In this document: positions 9,814 through 21,998 of the stretch, piece by piece
How positions within the stretch are numbered: position 1 is the stretch's first letter
Layout: every line of letters starts with the position of its first letter
Assembly (NCBI RefSeq): GCF_900496995.4
Contig: NC_044027.1
Location: 13,664,743-13,728,742 of the forward strand
Source of the DNA: Aquila chrysaetos chrysaetos
Lineage: Eukaryota; Chordata; Aves; Accipitriformes; Accipitridae
Direction: 5' to 3'
Length of the DNA: 64,000 nucleotides
Notes under the pieces: model-generated
What the model was told of the DNA's origin: nothing
What the model saw: only the letters and a program-made list of their open reading frames with translations
Database searches by the model: none
Program-made: the position numbers and the translations under genes

Positions 9814-12800
9814 TCAGAGCTCGTCGCGGGCGGTGGAGCGGAGGTGGCCAGCACCGCCCCGTGAGTCCCTCAGGTTCTTCTGCGAGCCAGCCCAGTCTGT
9901 CTTCTTGGTATCGTCGTCCCAGATGGTGGAGGTCTCAGTGTCGCTCAGCCAGTTGCTGTCCCCAGCATAGTGAGTGGGATAAACCAGGAGGGGGTGAGCC
10001 GAAAACACCAGCAGGTCCCGGGGGGCAAAGTGCTGCTTGTAATCCTCGCTGGGGAAAGTGAAGCGTACCCGAGAGGAGAAATTGGCTTACAGAGCATGGC
10101 CCAGTGGAGAAAAAGGCTGGGAAAACTGTACTGACCACCCGGAGAAGGCACCGCACAGGGCAGTTGATGGGGAGGGACACGGGGTACCAGGGAGGGGGTC
10201 CAGGGAAGGCAGCCAAGCTGCCCCGCGCTACCGCTGCCTGCAGAGGCTGGCTGGGGAGAGACTGTGAAGGGACTACGGAGGGGATGGGACCCATCTCTCC
10301 CCACCAGCCTTAGTGGCACAGGGCCAGCCCTGGCACAGAGGGGGTCTCCGGCACAGCATCCTGCTGGCCCGGCCCCGGCTGGCCCCGGGCCAAGGCTGTC
10401 TGGTGCCGTTATCCCGGCGAGCATGGGACTCCCAGCTGCTCCTGGTTCACATCCAGAGCACTAATCCGCCCCTCCATCCACATCCAGCCTCCCTTTTACA
10501 TGCCTAATCCCTCTGTTTCACCATCCTGCTCGCTGGCTTTCCCACCCCCCTCTCTGCTGGGACACCCGGCCACCAGCGCTCACCCACCCCCTAAATTGCC
10601 TCCCCCTCCCCAAACACAACCTCGACACTGACTCCTGCCCAGGAAGAGTGGCATGGAGGTGCCCCAAGATTCGGCTGAGACCCACAACCAGGGGCGGGGG
10701 ACCACACAGACCCCAGCGCCAGGGTACAGGGGGCTGCTCTCCCCTTGCCACGGGGACAAGGCCCCCGTGCGGAGCCAGCATCGAGCCTCGGCTCCGTCTC
10801 CATCGCCGTCCCCCCACCCCGCACTGGCAGAGGGCCATTTTCCAGCGGCCAGCAGCCAGGCATCGGCCAGGGGGGAATGAGCTCATGCTACAGATGTTTT
10901 CCTCCAGCATGAGTAATGCCGGGAGGAGGGAACCGGGTGCAATGGTGACAGCAGAGAAGAAACACATGCTCCTTCACCGGCATGGCCATGCCGCTCCGCC
11001 AGCACCCCTCCTGCACCCCCAGCTCCTTACTTGGGGTGCTTGTCGTACATGATGGGCAGGAACTCGTCCACCGGCAGCATTTTGGAGAGGGGCTTGGCAG
11101 CCAGCAGCTTCTGGGCCCCGCGGAGGGAGATGACGTAGGCCAGCGTCCAGTACGAGTACCCGGCCACCACCAGGTTTCGCACACCCTCCACGGGTGCCTC
11201 GTCCTCCACGTTCACCTGCTTCCTCCCCAGGTAGCTGTGGGGCAGCCCGCGAGCTGTGAGAACCAGCCCCAGGAACCCCCCACCCTGCATCCCCCCTGGC
11301 CTCAGCACCTACATGAGGTCCCAGTCCTGTTGTGCCCCCTCCAGCTCCTCCATCAGCCGATGCAGCCGTGCCGGGAAGGCAGCCTCAAAACGCACGTCAT
11401 CCTCGAAGACCACTGACCGCTCCAGCCCCCGGGACACGATCTGCGGGGAGGGGGCAGAGGTGCAAACCCATCCCAGCACTGCGCTGGACCATACTGGGTC
11501 CACTCACCCTGCAGGACACCCCTCTCCCCAGGTCCTCCAGAGACCTGCTGATGCTCACGGAGTCCCTTGCCCCATGCTGGTGGCCCTTAGGGACCCCACG
11601 GCCCCATACCTCCTTCCAGACGTTGTAGTGGCTGAGGAAGCAGCCGACCTCGCCTTTGGTGAGCGTGCGGCCGGAGAAGGGGTCGTAGTACCCGGGAAGC
11701 AGGTCCACCCCCAGCACCTTGATGTCGCTGCTGTTGAGGGTGCTGCAAGGCAAGGGGCTGCATCGGCGAGGCGTCCCCCCAGCCACCCCCCCATCCCCTC
11801 CCCAGGGTGACACTACGGGGCTGGCAGAGTGGGGACGCGTCCCCCTGCGGTCACCTCCCATCCACAGCATCCACCACCCGTGGGGCAATCTCCAGCTCCC
11901 GCAGGGACGCCAGCATCCGCTGGCGCCGGTCCGGCCTCCGCACCAGGTTGATGAGGAAGATCTGTGGAGGAAGGGGAGAGCCCCACCGATGGGGTATGTT
12001 GTCATGAAGGGGGACACAGCCTGCCCGGCCACCACAGGATGGGGGACAGGGTGCTCAGCCAAAGCCCGTGGCAGGCTTTGCCATGGATGGATGCAGCCAG
12101 AGGGACAGACAGGGGGACATGGAGGGGCTAGATTGGGCACTTACTTCATCAAAGCCCATTTTCGTGAGCGGCTTGGGAAGGAGGGAAATATGCCTGGAGC
12201 GCTGCATGGGGGGCCCATCCACTGCAGAGAAAGGGGACACCACTTCAGTGGAGCCCAGATCCCCCTGGCCAGGAACCGGGGCTGACAGCCCTGCCCCAGG
12301 GACCAGCACCAGGTCCCCATCACCCCTGGGGCAGGGGACACCTCCGGGACCGCGCCGCCCACGGGCACTCACCCATGGCCTCCAGCGTGAGATGCACGAA
12401 GTTGGCGCGTTCATCCTCCAGCGTCTGGTGGGCCTTCACGGGGACATTGATGTAGCCGAAGCGCTGCTGGTTGCACACATGGACCTCCGCGCCTGCCGGG
12501 TGGGATGGGTGAGCACTGCAGCCCCCCCTCAAACCCCCCACCACCACCCCCCAGCCCCCCCCCCACCCTCACCAGCTGCCTGGCAGGAGTAAGCGAAGAC
12601 GATGATATCGTCAAAAGCCCAGGTGTAGTTGGGATGGGGCGGGTAGAAAGCCAACCGCGACGTCTCCTCCTTCCGCAGGTCGATCAGGAAGGTGGCGTAG
12701 ACCATGGGGACGGAGAAGCAGCCCACCTGCTGCCGGTTCTTGGTGGGGAAGTAGTCGGCCGTCCGGCGGTAGTACCCCTGCGGTACACCAGCGTGATGCC

Positions 12801-15404
12801 TCCATGGTGGGGGGCTCTTCTGCCCTGGAGGGGGGGGGTGTCCCTTCCCTGGGGCTTTCTGGGGACGTACCTGGGGCGTGATGCCACACCAGAAGTTGGA
12901 GTAGAAGGTCTGCGAGTCCAACATGGGGGCCACCACCGACTTGTTCTGTGCCATGAGAAACTTGAGGGTCTGGTTGTTGGTCAGGATGCTGTCGGTGTCC
13001 ACAAACTGGGGGGACAGCACAGGTCCTGGAGGCGTGGGGACGCCTGCCTCAGCCCCCACCCCACTGGTGCCCCATGTCCCTTACCAGGATGTAGTCTGCC
13101 CGCTGCTCCCGGGCGTAGGTGAGAGCCTCCTGCTTCAGCCTCATCAGGTTTTCGTAGCGTTTATCGCTCCAGTGCTTGGGCCCAAGCTCGTCAGCGTAGG
13201 AGCTGGGCCGGGGGGAGGCAGGGGTTAACCCTGCTCGCTGGGAACTCACAAACTCGGTGCATGCCGCTGGGTGCCAGCCAGCTGAGTCAGCCCAGCTCTG
13301 CCTCACCGCCGGCTCCTCCTGGCAGCGTCCCCGGCCGGGGAGCGGGGTGCTGCTCTGGGAGCCCCTCACAACCCACACCTGCCCCCCCCCGCACTTCCCC
13401 GGCCTCACCTGGGCTCCTCTTGTGCCTTCCAGACCACCGAGTGATAGTCCTTCCCCACCGCCCCCAGCCACTCCTGCAGCATCGCTGTTGTGTTGTCCGA
13501 GTTGTGGTCCGTCGCGCACCTGGGGTGAGGGGACGTCAGCCTCTGGGGATCCCCCCACAAAGGGACAACCACGGCCCCCTCCCTGCACTAGAAACGCTCC
13601 TGGGGCCCAGAGGCTGAGCCAGCGACAGACTCACTTGGGAACATAACGTGTAATTTTAAGGAACCGAGGCTGCGCTGGCAGGAGGGGGAACGCAAACGGG
13701 TAATTTCCTTCGCGGTGCTGCCGCTGGCCGGGCTGTCCCGTGGCTCTCACCCCCAGTCCCTGCAGCCCGGTGGCAGCCCTGGCCGCGGTTTCCCCATCCC
13801 AGCCCTGTGGCTGCCCACTATGAACATGGGAGCGCAGCGGCTTCGTCCCCCCACCCATGCACCCTGCTGCATCCCACAGCACCCCTGTGCACCCCGCTGT
13901 GCCCCCCCCCGGCTCCAGCAGCCAGAGGAAAGGTCCCTACAGGCAGCAAAAATCCCCCTCCCCAAACCTTCCCTTGCTGTGCACAGCCGCCATCCCCAAT
14001 TCTCCCACCCAGCCTCGCGACGATATTCACTGTCGCTGGGGGACCCCAGCACAGACGGGGCTGAGCCCCACGTTCCACTGGGGCAACCCCCAAGTCCCCA
14101 CACTCCCCAGCACCCTCGACCTGACAAAGAGCACCCCAGGCACTGGTGTCATGGGGAACCTCTGGGATGCAGGGGACAAGGCAGGACCTGTGCCCCCCCC
14201 CCCAGCTCCCAGCTCCACAGGCAGCTCGTCTTGAAACACCCCGCAGGGCTCTGCAGCCAGGGGCTCCCGGGGGCTGCGGCAGGCAAAGGCAAGGAACCCC
14301 CCCGCTCCCCCGCTGCCAGCAGCTGCCCCCCACCCCAGCCCAGCCACCCCTGCTAGGACCCCCCCACCAGCCCCTGCCTCGGCCCCCTGCAAAAGCAGCT
14401 GCTGAAAAGTTTCCGACAAGCTCAGGCAAGAGATGGCGGCAGCGGAGGAGCGAGGAAGAGGAGGGATGGGGGGGCTCCTCTACCAGCGACCCCCACCAGG
14501 ATGGTAAAAGGGAGTTTGGGGGGTGTCTTTGGGGAAGGGGGGCTGGGGACAAGCTCTGCAGGGAGGGGGAAGGCAGCGTCTGTCCCTGATGATGCAGAAT
14601 CCCCCGCCCGAGCCCAGGGCTCCACTCCCTCGCCAGCCCCACGACTTCGGGAGGGGAAAGGTGGGGGTCCCCCCCCGTCACTGTGGGGTAGCACCCAGCC
14701 CCTCCCGGGTCCCTGCTGGGTCCCACACTCAGGACAGAGCCACCCCTCACCCTTTGGGGCTGGCGAGGGCTGCTACCACCAGAGTCCCTGTTCCTCCACA
14801 GGGTCCCCGTCCCCCCAGGGTGCCCATTCCCCCCGATCTCTGTTCCCTCCACCCAGACCCCCGTTACTGCAATATCACCCTGAGTCCCCAGTCCCCCCGC
14901 TCTCCCCAAGTCTCCATTCCCCTCACCCCATTGCCCTTTGGGTCCCCACTACCCCCAACTCCCCATTCCCCCCATAGTCCCCCCTATCCCCCAGGACCCC
15001 CCCCCCCCCCAGCACCCCCATTTCCCCCCCCCCGGGTCCCTGTGACCCCACCATCCCACCTCCCCCCCGGGATCCCCATTCCCGCACAGCCCCCCTCCTC
15101 CTCCCCAAATCCCTGTTATTCCCCGCACCCCCAGGGTACCCGGCTCCCCCCGGGAGGGTGTGGGGGGGGGGGTCCCCCGCTCCCTCACCACAGGGCGATG
15201 CTCCCCGCGGGATAGTCCATGCTCTCCAGGGCTCCCAGGCAGTGCGGCAGCGAGTGCTCCGCGTTACGGGCCAGGAGGGCGAGCACCACCCGGGGGGGGG
15301 GCTGGCCCGGACCCGGACCCGGACCCGGACCCGGTGCCGGACCCGGACCCGGTGCCGGTGCCCAGCAGCAGGAGCAGGGCGCAGAACGGCCCCGCTGCAC
15401 CCAT
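9814..15404 (-). CDS. CERCAM: cerebral endothelial cell adhesion molecule (GT25-family, ER-retained)
   Basis: Twelve coding exons, 5' to 3': 15189-15404, 13409-13519, 13085-13202, 12871-13005, 12573-12777, 12373-12492, 12145-12221, 11855-11961, 11610-11742, 11313-11440, 11031-11234 and 9814-10048. All introns are GT-AG and phases agree from exon 2 to the end. The protein has the collagen galactosyltransferase-like (COLGALT/GLT25) layout: signal peptide beginning M-G-A-A-G-P-F; N-terminal glycosyltransferase-like domain from [14 protein letters not shown] with D-T-D at about 151-153; a second domain with [15 protein letters not shown] near 419-422 and L-P-V-D-E-F-L-P; and a C-terminal R-D-E-L retention signal. 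In exon 1 the signal peptide and mature domain are in different frames, separated by a ten-C run at 15292-15301; removing one base would give 595 residues, the human length. The human protein is reported to lack galactosyltransferase activity, so a catalytic role is not claimed. Expect ER/secretory-pathway location. Confidence 0.92.
14700..15180. repeat. C-rich degenerate tandem array in CERCAM intron 1
   Basis: Plus strand carries runs of 4-13 C separated by short phrases such as ccattcccc and ccctgtt, in loosely repeating units of about 20-30 bp, reaching close to the exon 1 donor. The transcribed (minus-sense) RNA would be G-rich with many G-runs. Confidence 0.7.
15302..15360. repeat. hexanucleotide repeat in CERCAM exon 1
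   Basis: Tandem ggaccc units with interspersed ggtgcc units. On the coding strand they encode alternating Gly-Ser and Gly-Thr residues between the signal peptide and the conserved domain. Confidence 0.85.
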
Positions 15405-15560
15405 GGCGGCGGCGGCGGCGGCGGGCGGGGAAGGGGCGGGCTGAGACCCGCCGCGCTCAGCGCACCCCCGCCCCCGCCCCCGGCCCGGCCCCGCCGCCTC
15501 TGAGAGCCCCGGGGGCGGGTTTGGGTTGGGTTTCTTTAAATAAAGCTCATAGCGGTAAAC
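15380..15560 (-). promoter_or_regulatory. CERCAM: CERCAM CpG-island promoter
   Basis: CpG-rich DNA with several GC boxes (ggggcggg and its complement) immediately precedes the CERCAM start codon. On the minus strand a TTTATTTAAAG stretch near 15533-15545 could act as a TATA-like element with a start around 15510. The start site is inferred. Confidence 0.5.
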
Positions 15561-16913
15561 AGACCCGCACGGCCCCCACCCCTCACCCCCTCCCGGGGGG
15601 TGGGGGGGCACCCCCGGTACCCCCTCGCTGAGGATGCTCCTGGGCATCTCCGTGTGCCCCCCACCCCCCCCCCACCCCCGGCAGCTCGGGGTCGGTCCCC
15701 CGCGGTGCCCGGCACGGTGTGGGTGTGTGGTGGGCAAGAGGATGGGGGGGGGGGGGGTCGTGGCTGGGGGATCATAGCCAGGGGGGCTGGTGGCCAGGGG
15801 GGGTCATGGCCAGGGGGGGCTTGCGTCCAGGGTGAGTCGCGGCTGGGTGGGCTCATGGGTCTCCCCCATCACAGGCCAAGGCAGCCCACCCCACCAAGCC
15901 GTGTCTCACCCAGGTTGCCCCCCACGGCTGACTATTTGCAGCCCCCCAGGCATGTCGTGTCCCAGCCTCAGGCAGCCCCGGGGCCTTCGGGACGTTTGGC
16001 CAAAACCACTGGTTAACCACCCGATGCGTAAATACAACCGTCACCTCCCGGAGCAAGCGCGGGCTGGGAGGAGGCCGCGTTCTGGGGAGCAACAACTCCA
16101 TGCACCCCACCAGCGGTGCCGGGCACCCCTCGCTGCGCTGGCACCGGAGCCCTGGCGAGGGCCCGTGGCCAAACCTGCACCCACCGGCAGCGGAGCAAGG
16201 GCTTGGCCAGGCGGCTGCTCTCGCTGGCTCCCCATGTCCCCCCACTCCCGGGAGACCTCCGGGAAGGCTCTGGCAGGGTGCGGCAAGGGGGTCGGGGGGG
16301 GTGACCAATCCAACAGCACCTGAAAGAAGCAACAGAGAGGGTGGAGGGCCATGGGGAACAACCAGGGAGCCCTACGGCGGCTGTAAGGAGAGAAAAATTC
16401 TATTTACAGCCTGAGGTTGGACAAGTATTTCGGGGAAGGGCTCCGTGCCAGCCCGGCTGGGCGCTCCCTGGCGATGCAGAGGAGCTGCGGGAGGAGGCAG
16501 GACCCAAGCAGACGAGCACAGCCGGACCCCACCCGTGTCAGGACCCCACTCGTGTCCGGACCCCACCCGTGTGTGCACCCCCGCCCCGGGAGGGCTGGGC
16601 GGGGGGCAGCCCCTCACCCCTCCGCAGGAGCCCCCGAAGGCGGCCCCGCGGCCCGGGAAGGGATGAAGGCGGAGGAAGGGCCGCAGAGCGCCGGGGATGC
16701 CCGCGGAGCCCACGGCTGGCCCCGTCCCGCGGGGACACCCCCCCCCCGCCGGCCCCGCCTCCCCCCCCCCGCAGCCCGGTCCCGCTCTCGGCCGCTGCTG
16801 CCACCTCCCGGCACCGCGGCACGGCCCGGCCGGGAGCGACCGGGAGCAGCCGGGTACGGGCTCTCAGTGGGGAGTCAGGGGCTCCAGGGGCCGGCAGAGC
16901 CGGGTGTGATCCC

Positions 16914-17525
16914 CGCATCCCTCCACCCCTGCATCCCCACATCCCTCCATTCCTGCCCTTCTTCATTCTTGCATCCTTTCACCCCTACATCCCTCCATCC
17001 CTTCAACCCTACATCCCCACATTCCTTCCCCTCTTCATCCCCGCATCCCTCCATCCCCACATCCCTCCATTCCTGCCCTTCTTCATTCTTGCATCCTTTC
17101 GCCCCTGCATCCCCACATTCCTCCATCCCTTCACCCCTACACCCCCACATTCCTTCACCTCTTCATCCCTGCATTCCTCCATCCCTGCATCCCCACATCC
17201 CTCCATTCCTGCCCTTCTTCATTCTTGCATCCTTTCACCCCTACATCCCTCCATCCCCACATCCCTCCATCCCTTCAACCCTACATCCCCACATTCCTTC
17301 CCCTCTTCATCCCTGCATCCCTTCATCCCTCCATCCCCACATCCCTCCATTCCTGCCCTTCTTCATTCTTGCATCCTTTCACCCCTACATCTCTGCATCC
17401 CCACATCCCTTCACCCCTACATTCCTCCATCCCCACATCCCTCCATCCCTACACCCCCACATCCTTCCCCTCTTCATCCCTGCATCCCTTCGTCCCTGCA
17501 TCCCTCCATCCCTGCATCCTCTCCC
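16914..17525. repeat. catccctccatcc minisatellite with higher-order structure
   Basis: Base units of about 14-15 bp (catccctccatccc and relatives) are arranged in longer blocks marked by the phrase tcctgcccttcttcattctt, which starts at 16951, 17071, 17207 and 17351, so block lengths are about 120-144 bp. The array stays open in several plus-strand frames, giving artificial proteins rich in His, Pro and Ser. Confidence 0.9.
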
Positions 17526-18019
17526 GAGGGTCTCAGGCAGCCCTGCCCTGCCCTCAGCACCTGGGAAGGGCAGAAAGGGATTTCAGTGCTGGTTATAACT
17601 GGATTTTGAGCAGCCTGGATCCCAGAGAGGCCAAGCAGGGCAGTTCCCAGCCTGCAGACGGGGGTGAAACGCTACAGAGCCCCAACACCCTGCACCGCAC
17701 GGTGGCTGGGGGGGGGGCCTGAGCCTGGATGTGCCCTGGCCCAGGCTGGGGCCAGCCCTGGGATTCTGCTCTGTGACCAAGAGCAACATCTGGCCGCTGC
17801 CAGCAATTTTTTCCCTGCAAACCCCCACTCCGTGTGCTCAGTCCCTGCTGTCCAGTGCCCCAGGGATGCAGCATCCCTGGCCCGCCACGGTTCAGCCACC
17901 CAAGGTTCAGCTCCCTGGCTGTGGGCTCAGGGGCTGGGGAGGGAGAGACTGCCCGATGCGCAGCTCCACCGGCCCTGGGGCAGGCAGAGGAAGGGGGTGC
18001 CATCACTGCGCCCTGACAT

Positions 18020-20046
18020 GGGGAAACTGAGGCACGGACCAATGTAATGTGCAGCACGCAGATGGGCCGGGACTGGCAGAGGGACGAAGCATCCTGCGCC
18101 CACCCTTGCAAAGTGAGGTCAGAATTATCCCTGTCTTTGCAGCTGGCTTTGCAACCTGCCTTCTCCCCGCCGCTCAGGTGCCGCAGGGCTCATGGTGGAC
18201 CCTTGGAGCCCACTGTGGGCCAGCTGACACCTTACAAGCAGTTTTGGCCATGCAATGATTAAAAAACCCACAAGGGAGCTCAGGGAGAAGGGAGAAATGG
18301 AGGTTACCTGCCAGGGCACCCGCTGCGTGGTCCTTGGGGTGACGACCCACCTGGCTCTGCGCTGCGGCTCAGCACCTCCAGCCCCACCACTCTGCTAGCA
18401 CAGGGCTGTGACAGTCCCCACGCCCCAGGAGCAGGACTGGCAGGAGGGTGACAGGTCCCCACAGCTCCCAGGGCATCCCCATGGGGGTCAGGACACCCCC
18501 ACGGCTCCACGCACCCGTGGCAATACCTGTAACACAGAGCCAATGTCAGGCCCAAAAGCATCCCACCCAGAAAAGCACCTTCCCATCCCCACAGTGTCGG
18601 GCAGGCAGCAGCGCTCTGTGATATTTCCAGCAGTATGTTTTATTTTTTTACAGGAAAAAGTTGCTTTTGGACCCAGGGCTGAGGTTTTTGGCCACCTCCC
18701 GCCTCTCTCCGCCCCTTCCTTGAAATTTTCTAGGATTTTCAGCGAAGTCTTTGAAAGGCTCCAGGTTCCTCAGCTGTCACATTTTTCTGCTTTAAAAGAC
18801 TCAGGTTTGGTAGCAGAAAACAAATATATAAAGAGATAGATATATACGTATATATAAATGCAGAGATTCTATGTGTATGTGCATGGCCGGGGGGTTGGTA
18901 CGAGTCCCCTGGCCACCAACAATCTTTATTATATTTATTTCACAAGAAAAAACATCCTGGGGTCCCAGCTGGCTGCCCAGGTCCGAGGAGCTCCTGGGTG
19001 CCCCCAAGGGTCCCCGCTCCCACAACATGATGCTGCCTGAGTGATGCCGTCCCCTCCAGACCACTGGCTCGACTTGTCCAGCATCACAACCCCAGCCCAG
19101 TTCCCAGGTGGGGAAACTGAGGCACGGAGCCTGCACAGCCTCCTAGCAGCTGCCCAGCCAGGAGGGATCCTGGACCCAAGGGAGTGCCCATGACCCCACC
19201 ACGCTCCCTGCCCCGCAAGCCCCTCATCCTGAGCTGTTCCAGCTGTTTTCACCACCCTCCAGCTGTTGGGTAACTCAGGAGGCCGGCGCTCCCCTCCCAG
19301 CTGGGTTTTCCTTCCAGGTCTCTGCTAAATCCATTGCATCCGCAGGCGCCGCTCCGCTTTCCTCCTTGGCAGGCTAATTCCGCAGCAGGCAAAAACTACG
19401 GATCTTCCCACCCGGAAAAATTCAGGGAGATTTTGGCCATCTTGGGGGGACTTTGGCCATCCTGGGGGGGATTTTGGCCACCCGGGGAGGGGGGATTTTG
19501 GCCCACCCAAGAGTTGCTCTGCCAGAGGAGCTGGAGGCCAGCAGGAGCAGCATCCCCGTCCCAGCTGGTGGAGACAGAGAGACCCATGCCACCATAAATG
19601 GGGCAAAGATGCATCACCAGCCCCAGCGGGTGCTGGGCCACGTCTCCCCCGCACCTCAGCCCATTGGGAGACAGCCTGGGGTGTTCCTGGTGGGCTGCAA
19701 ACATCAGGGAGGGAAAAGCCTCCCCGGGGACCCCTCTTTGTGCCCCGCTGGGAGCAGGGAGCCAGGGGCATGAGGGATGCTCTGCTCCACCTGCAAGGCA
19801 CCACCGTGCTTGGAGCCACATTCGAGCCACAGAGCGGCCAAATCCTGACCCTCCCGAGTGGCGCAGCCGGCTCAGCCCCAGAATGGTCCCTTTTCTCCCC
19901 AGGCTGGCTCACATCTGTCATCATCAGAGCCAGCGGTGCCCAGGGCCAGCATCCCCCGGCTCTGGGTGTCAAAGGGGACCCCAGGCACCCATCAGCCCTG
20001 GGAGTGGGCAGAGGGATGTGTCCCTCAGCAAGGGGAAACTGAGGCA
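18020..20046 (+). repeat. three same-strand copies of a MIR-like core (18020, 19110, 20032)
   Basis: The phrase ggggaaactgaggca occurs at 18020, 19110 and 20032 on the plus strand; the first two continue with cgga. The phrase matches the well-known start of the MIR SINE core. The 19110 copy continues with degraded sequence (gcctgcacagcctcctagcag) that fits that element. They are probably old SINE fragments, though chance recurrence is possible. Confidence 0.35.
19418..19506. repeat. ~24-bp degenerate tandem repeat
   Basis: Four imperfect copies of a unit of the type ttttggccatcttgggggga. Confidence 0.7.
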
Positions 20047-20781
20047 GGAGGCCGACCCCAGGCTGCTCCAGCCCCCCTGGGCAGGGAGAAGGCTGCATAC
20101 CCTGACGGGGCTTCACCCTGGGGACAACGGGGAGCCACTCTCCGTCCCCCCTGCCGTGGTGCCCTCTCAGATGGATGGCGATGGAGGGGTACCCCAATGA
20201 GACGGGTTCCCCCCATGATGCGCTGACCCGTGTGCTCCAGTCCTCTTCATCCCCTCCCTCCTCTCCCCCCCCATCGGGGCTGGCGGTCGGTCCCCGTCCC
20301 AACCCAGGGCAGCTGTGACCGAAAACAAAGCTGTCCCCTTCGGCACAATACCCTTCTGTCCCCCCCCCCCAGGATGCTGACCGCTGGGGTGGGCAGCGGC
20401 CGGGCTGGAGGCGTCGAGGGGCCGTGCCAGGCCCCCGCTGGCAGGGGACAATGTTGGCAGTGATGGAGAGTAGGTATTTCAAAAGGTTTTGTTTTCGGGT
20501 TGACCCGCCGAGCCGGCGTGACCCCGCAGCCCCCCACCCAGCCCTGCTCCTCCGTCCCAATAGAAACCGGCCACATTCCTGACCTCGGGAGGGGGGGGGA
20601 AGTTTCAAACCTCCCCGGGAAGGAGACAATGGGGGTGTCAGGGCCGTGATTTAGGAGGGGGGGCTCTTTCCATCACAAAGGCGAGACAAAGGCGCTCGGT
20701 GCTGGGAAAGGGGCTTCGGCGGCGGCTCAGGAGCAGGGCCGGGGTATTGTGCCTGGCCAGCCGGCCTCGGCGGCAGGGCAG

Positions 20782-20853
20782 CGGGGTCCCACTGGGTCCC
20801 ATCGGGTCCCACCGGGTGCCACCGGGTCCCACTGGGTCCAATTGGGTCCCACC
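20782..20853. repeat. 10-bp tandem repeat (gggtcccacY)
   Basis: Seven near-perfect 10-bp units, such as tgggtcccac, cgggtcccac and cgggtgccac. Confidence 0.85.
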
Positions 20854-21924
20854 AGACTCTCCATCCCAGCCCCTACCGCAGCCCTCCCCACGGCCGCCCT
20901 GGGGCCCAGGGTCTGGCGGCTTCGTGGGTGTCACTGTCACCCAGGGTGGGAGGGAGCGAGTCCCCCATCCCCACGTGGGATGGCTGGGGCACCCCCAGCT
21001 CCCCACAGCACCCCACATCAGCGGGGCTGGCCAAGGACCAGCCCATCCCGGGGGGCCGTGGGCACCCCACGGGTCAGGGCTCAGACTGGGACCAGCCCCC
21101 CCCCCGCCCCGGGCAGCCATCCCCGACCCAGGGGGACAGGCAGCCCCCAGAACCCTGACCCCCCCCCCCCCCCCTCCATCGGCCCTTCCCTGGGTGTTCA
21201 GGGCCGGGGTCCCACTCTCCTCTCCCAGGGCCAGTCCCGGGGCCGAGGGCCGGGCGAGGGATGAGCAGCTCCTCTGTGTGCCGCTCAAAGGGGCTTTGTG
21301 CACCCCGGGGCCGCCGGCACCCAGCACCACCCGCCACCGCCGGCACGGGCACCACGCCGGTGCCCACCCTGCCCGCACCTCGCAGCCTGCAACCCCCCCC
21401 CCGCCCCGGCCAACCCCCCGCTTTCCAACTGCCCCTGCCCCGACCCTCCTCCTCCATCCCTTGGGGGTCTCAGCCCCAAACCGTGGCAACCCCCCCCCCC
21501 AAAAAAAAGCCAGGAAACTGCTTAAGCAGACGCCCAACTTACAGTGTCCTCTGCCGCCGAGCTGAGCCCATGTCTCCAGCCAGCGTCCCGGTGCCGAAGG
21601 GCTCGGAGCCTGCACAGAGAGGGGATCTTTTTACAGGAGAAATATTTTTCTCCCGGTGCTGGACGGCTGATCCGAAGGAAAAGCTGGAAACAAGTTCATT
21701 GGCTTTTCTCTCGCTCCCTCTCCTTGCCCTAATTTTTATTTTCCTGGCAGCTGGCGGGAGGAAGGGAGCTGGCAAGGTGATGCTTTTTTGGGAAGAGGGG
21801 AACTGCTGGTGAAAGAAGCATTCACCGCGCCGGGAGCCTGGGAAAGCTGAAAGCCGGGGGGCCGGCGGGAGGGCGGGAGCCTGATCACGGATCGCCGTGT
21901 CGAGGCTGACCGGAGCGCCAAGGC

Positions 21925-21998
21925 CCGCGGCCGTGCCGAGGCTCACGGCCGTGCCGAGGCTCACGGCCGTGCCGAGGCTCACGGCCGTGCCGAGGCTG
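21925..21998. repeat. 18-bp tandem repeat
   Basis: Four copies of ccgtgccgaggctcacgg, the last one diverging. CpG-rich. Confidence 0.85.

Noticed and set aside
16341-17609. Plus-strand open frames of 422 and 393 codons rich in His-Pro-Ser
   Set aside because: Both run through the 15-bp minisatellite in different frames with the same repeated pattern, which an array of units divisible by three produces without selection.
19325-21615. Minus-strand open frames of 434 and 325 codons
   Set aside because: GC-rich, low-complexity translations with no recognisable domain; equally long frames occur on the other strand and they cross short tandem repeats.
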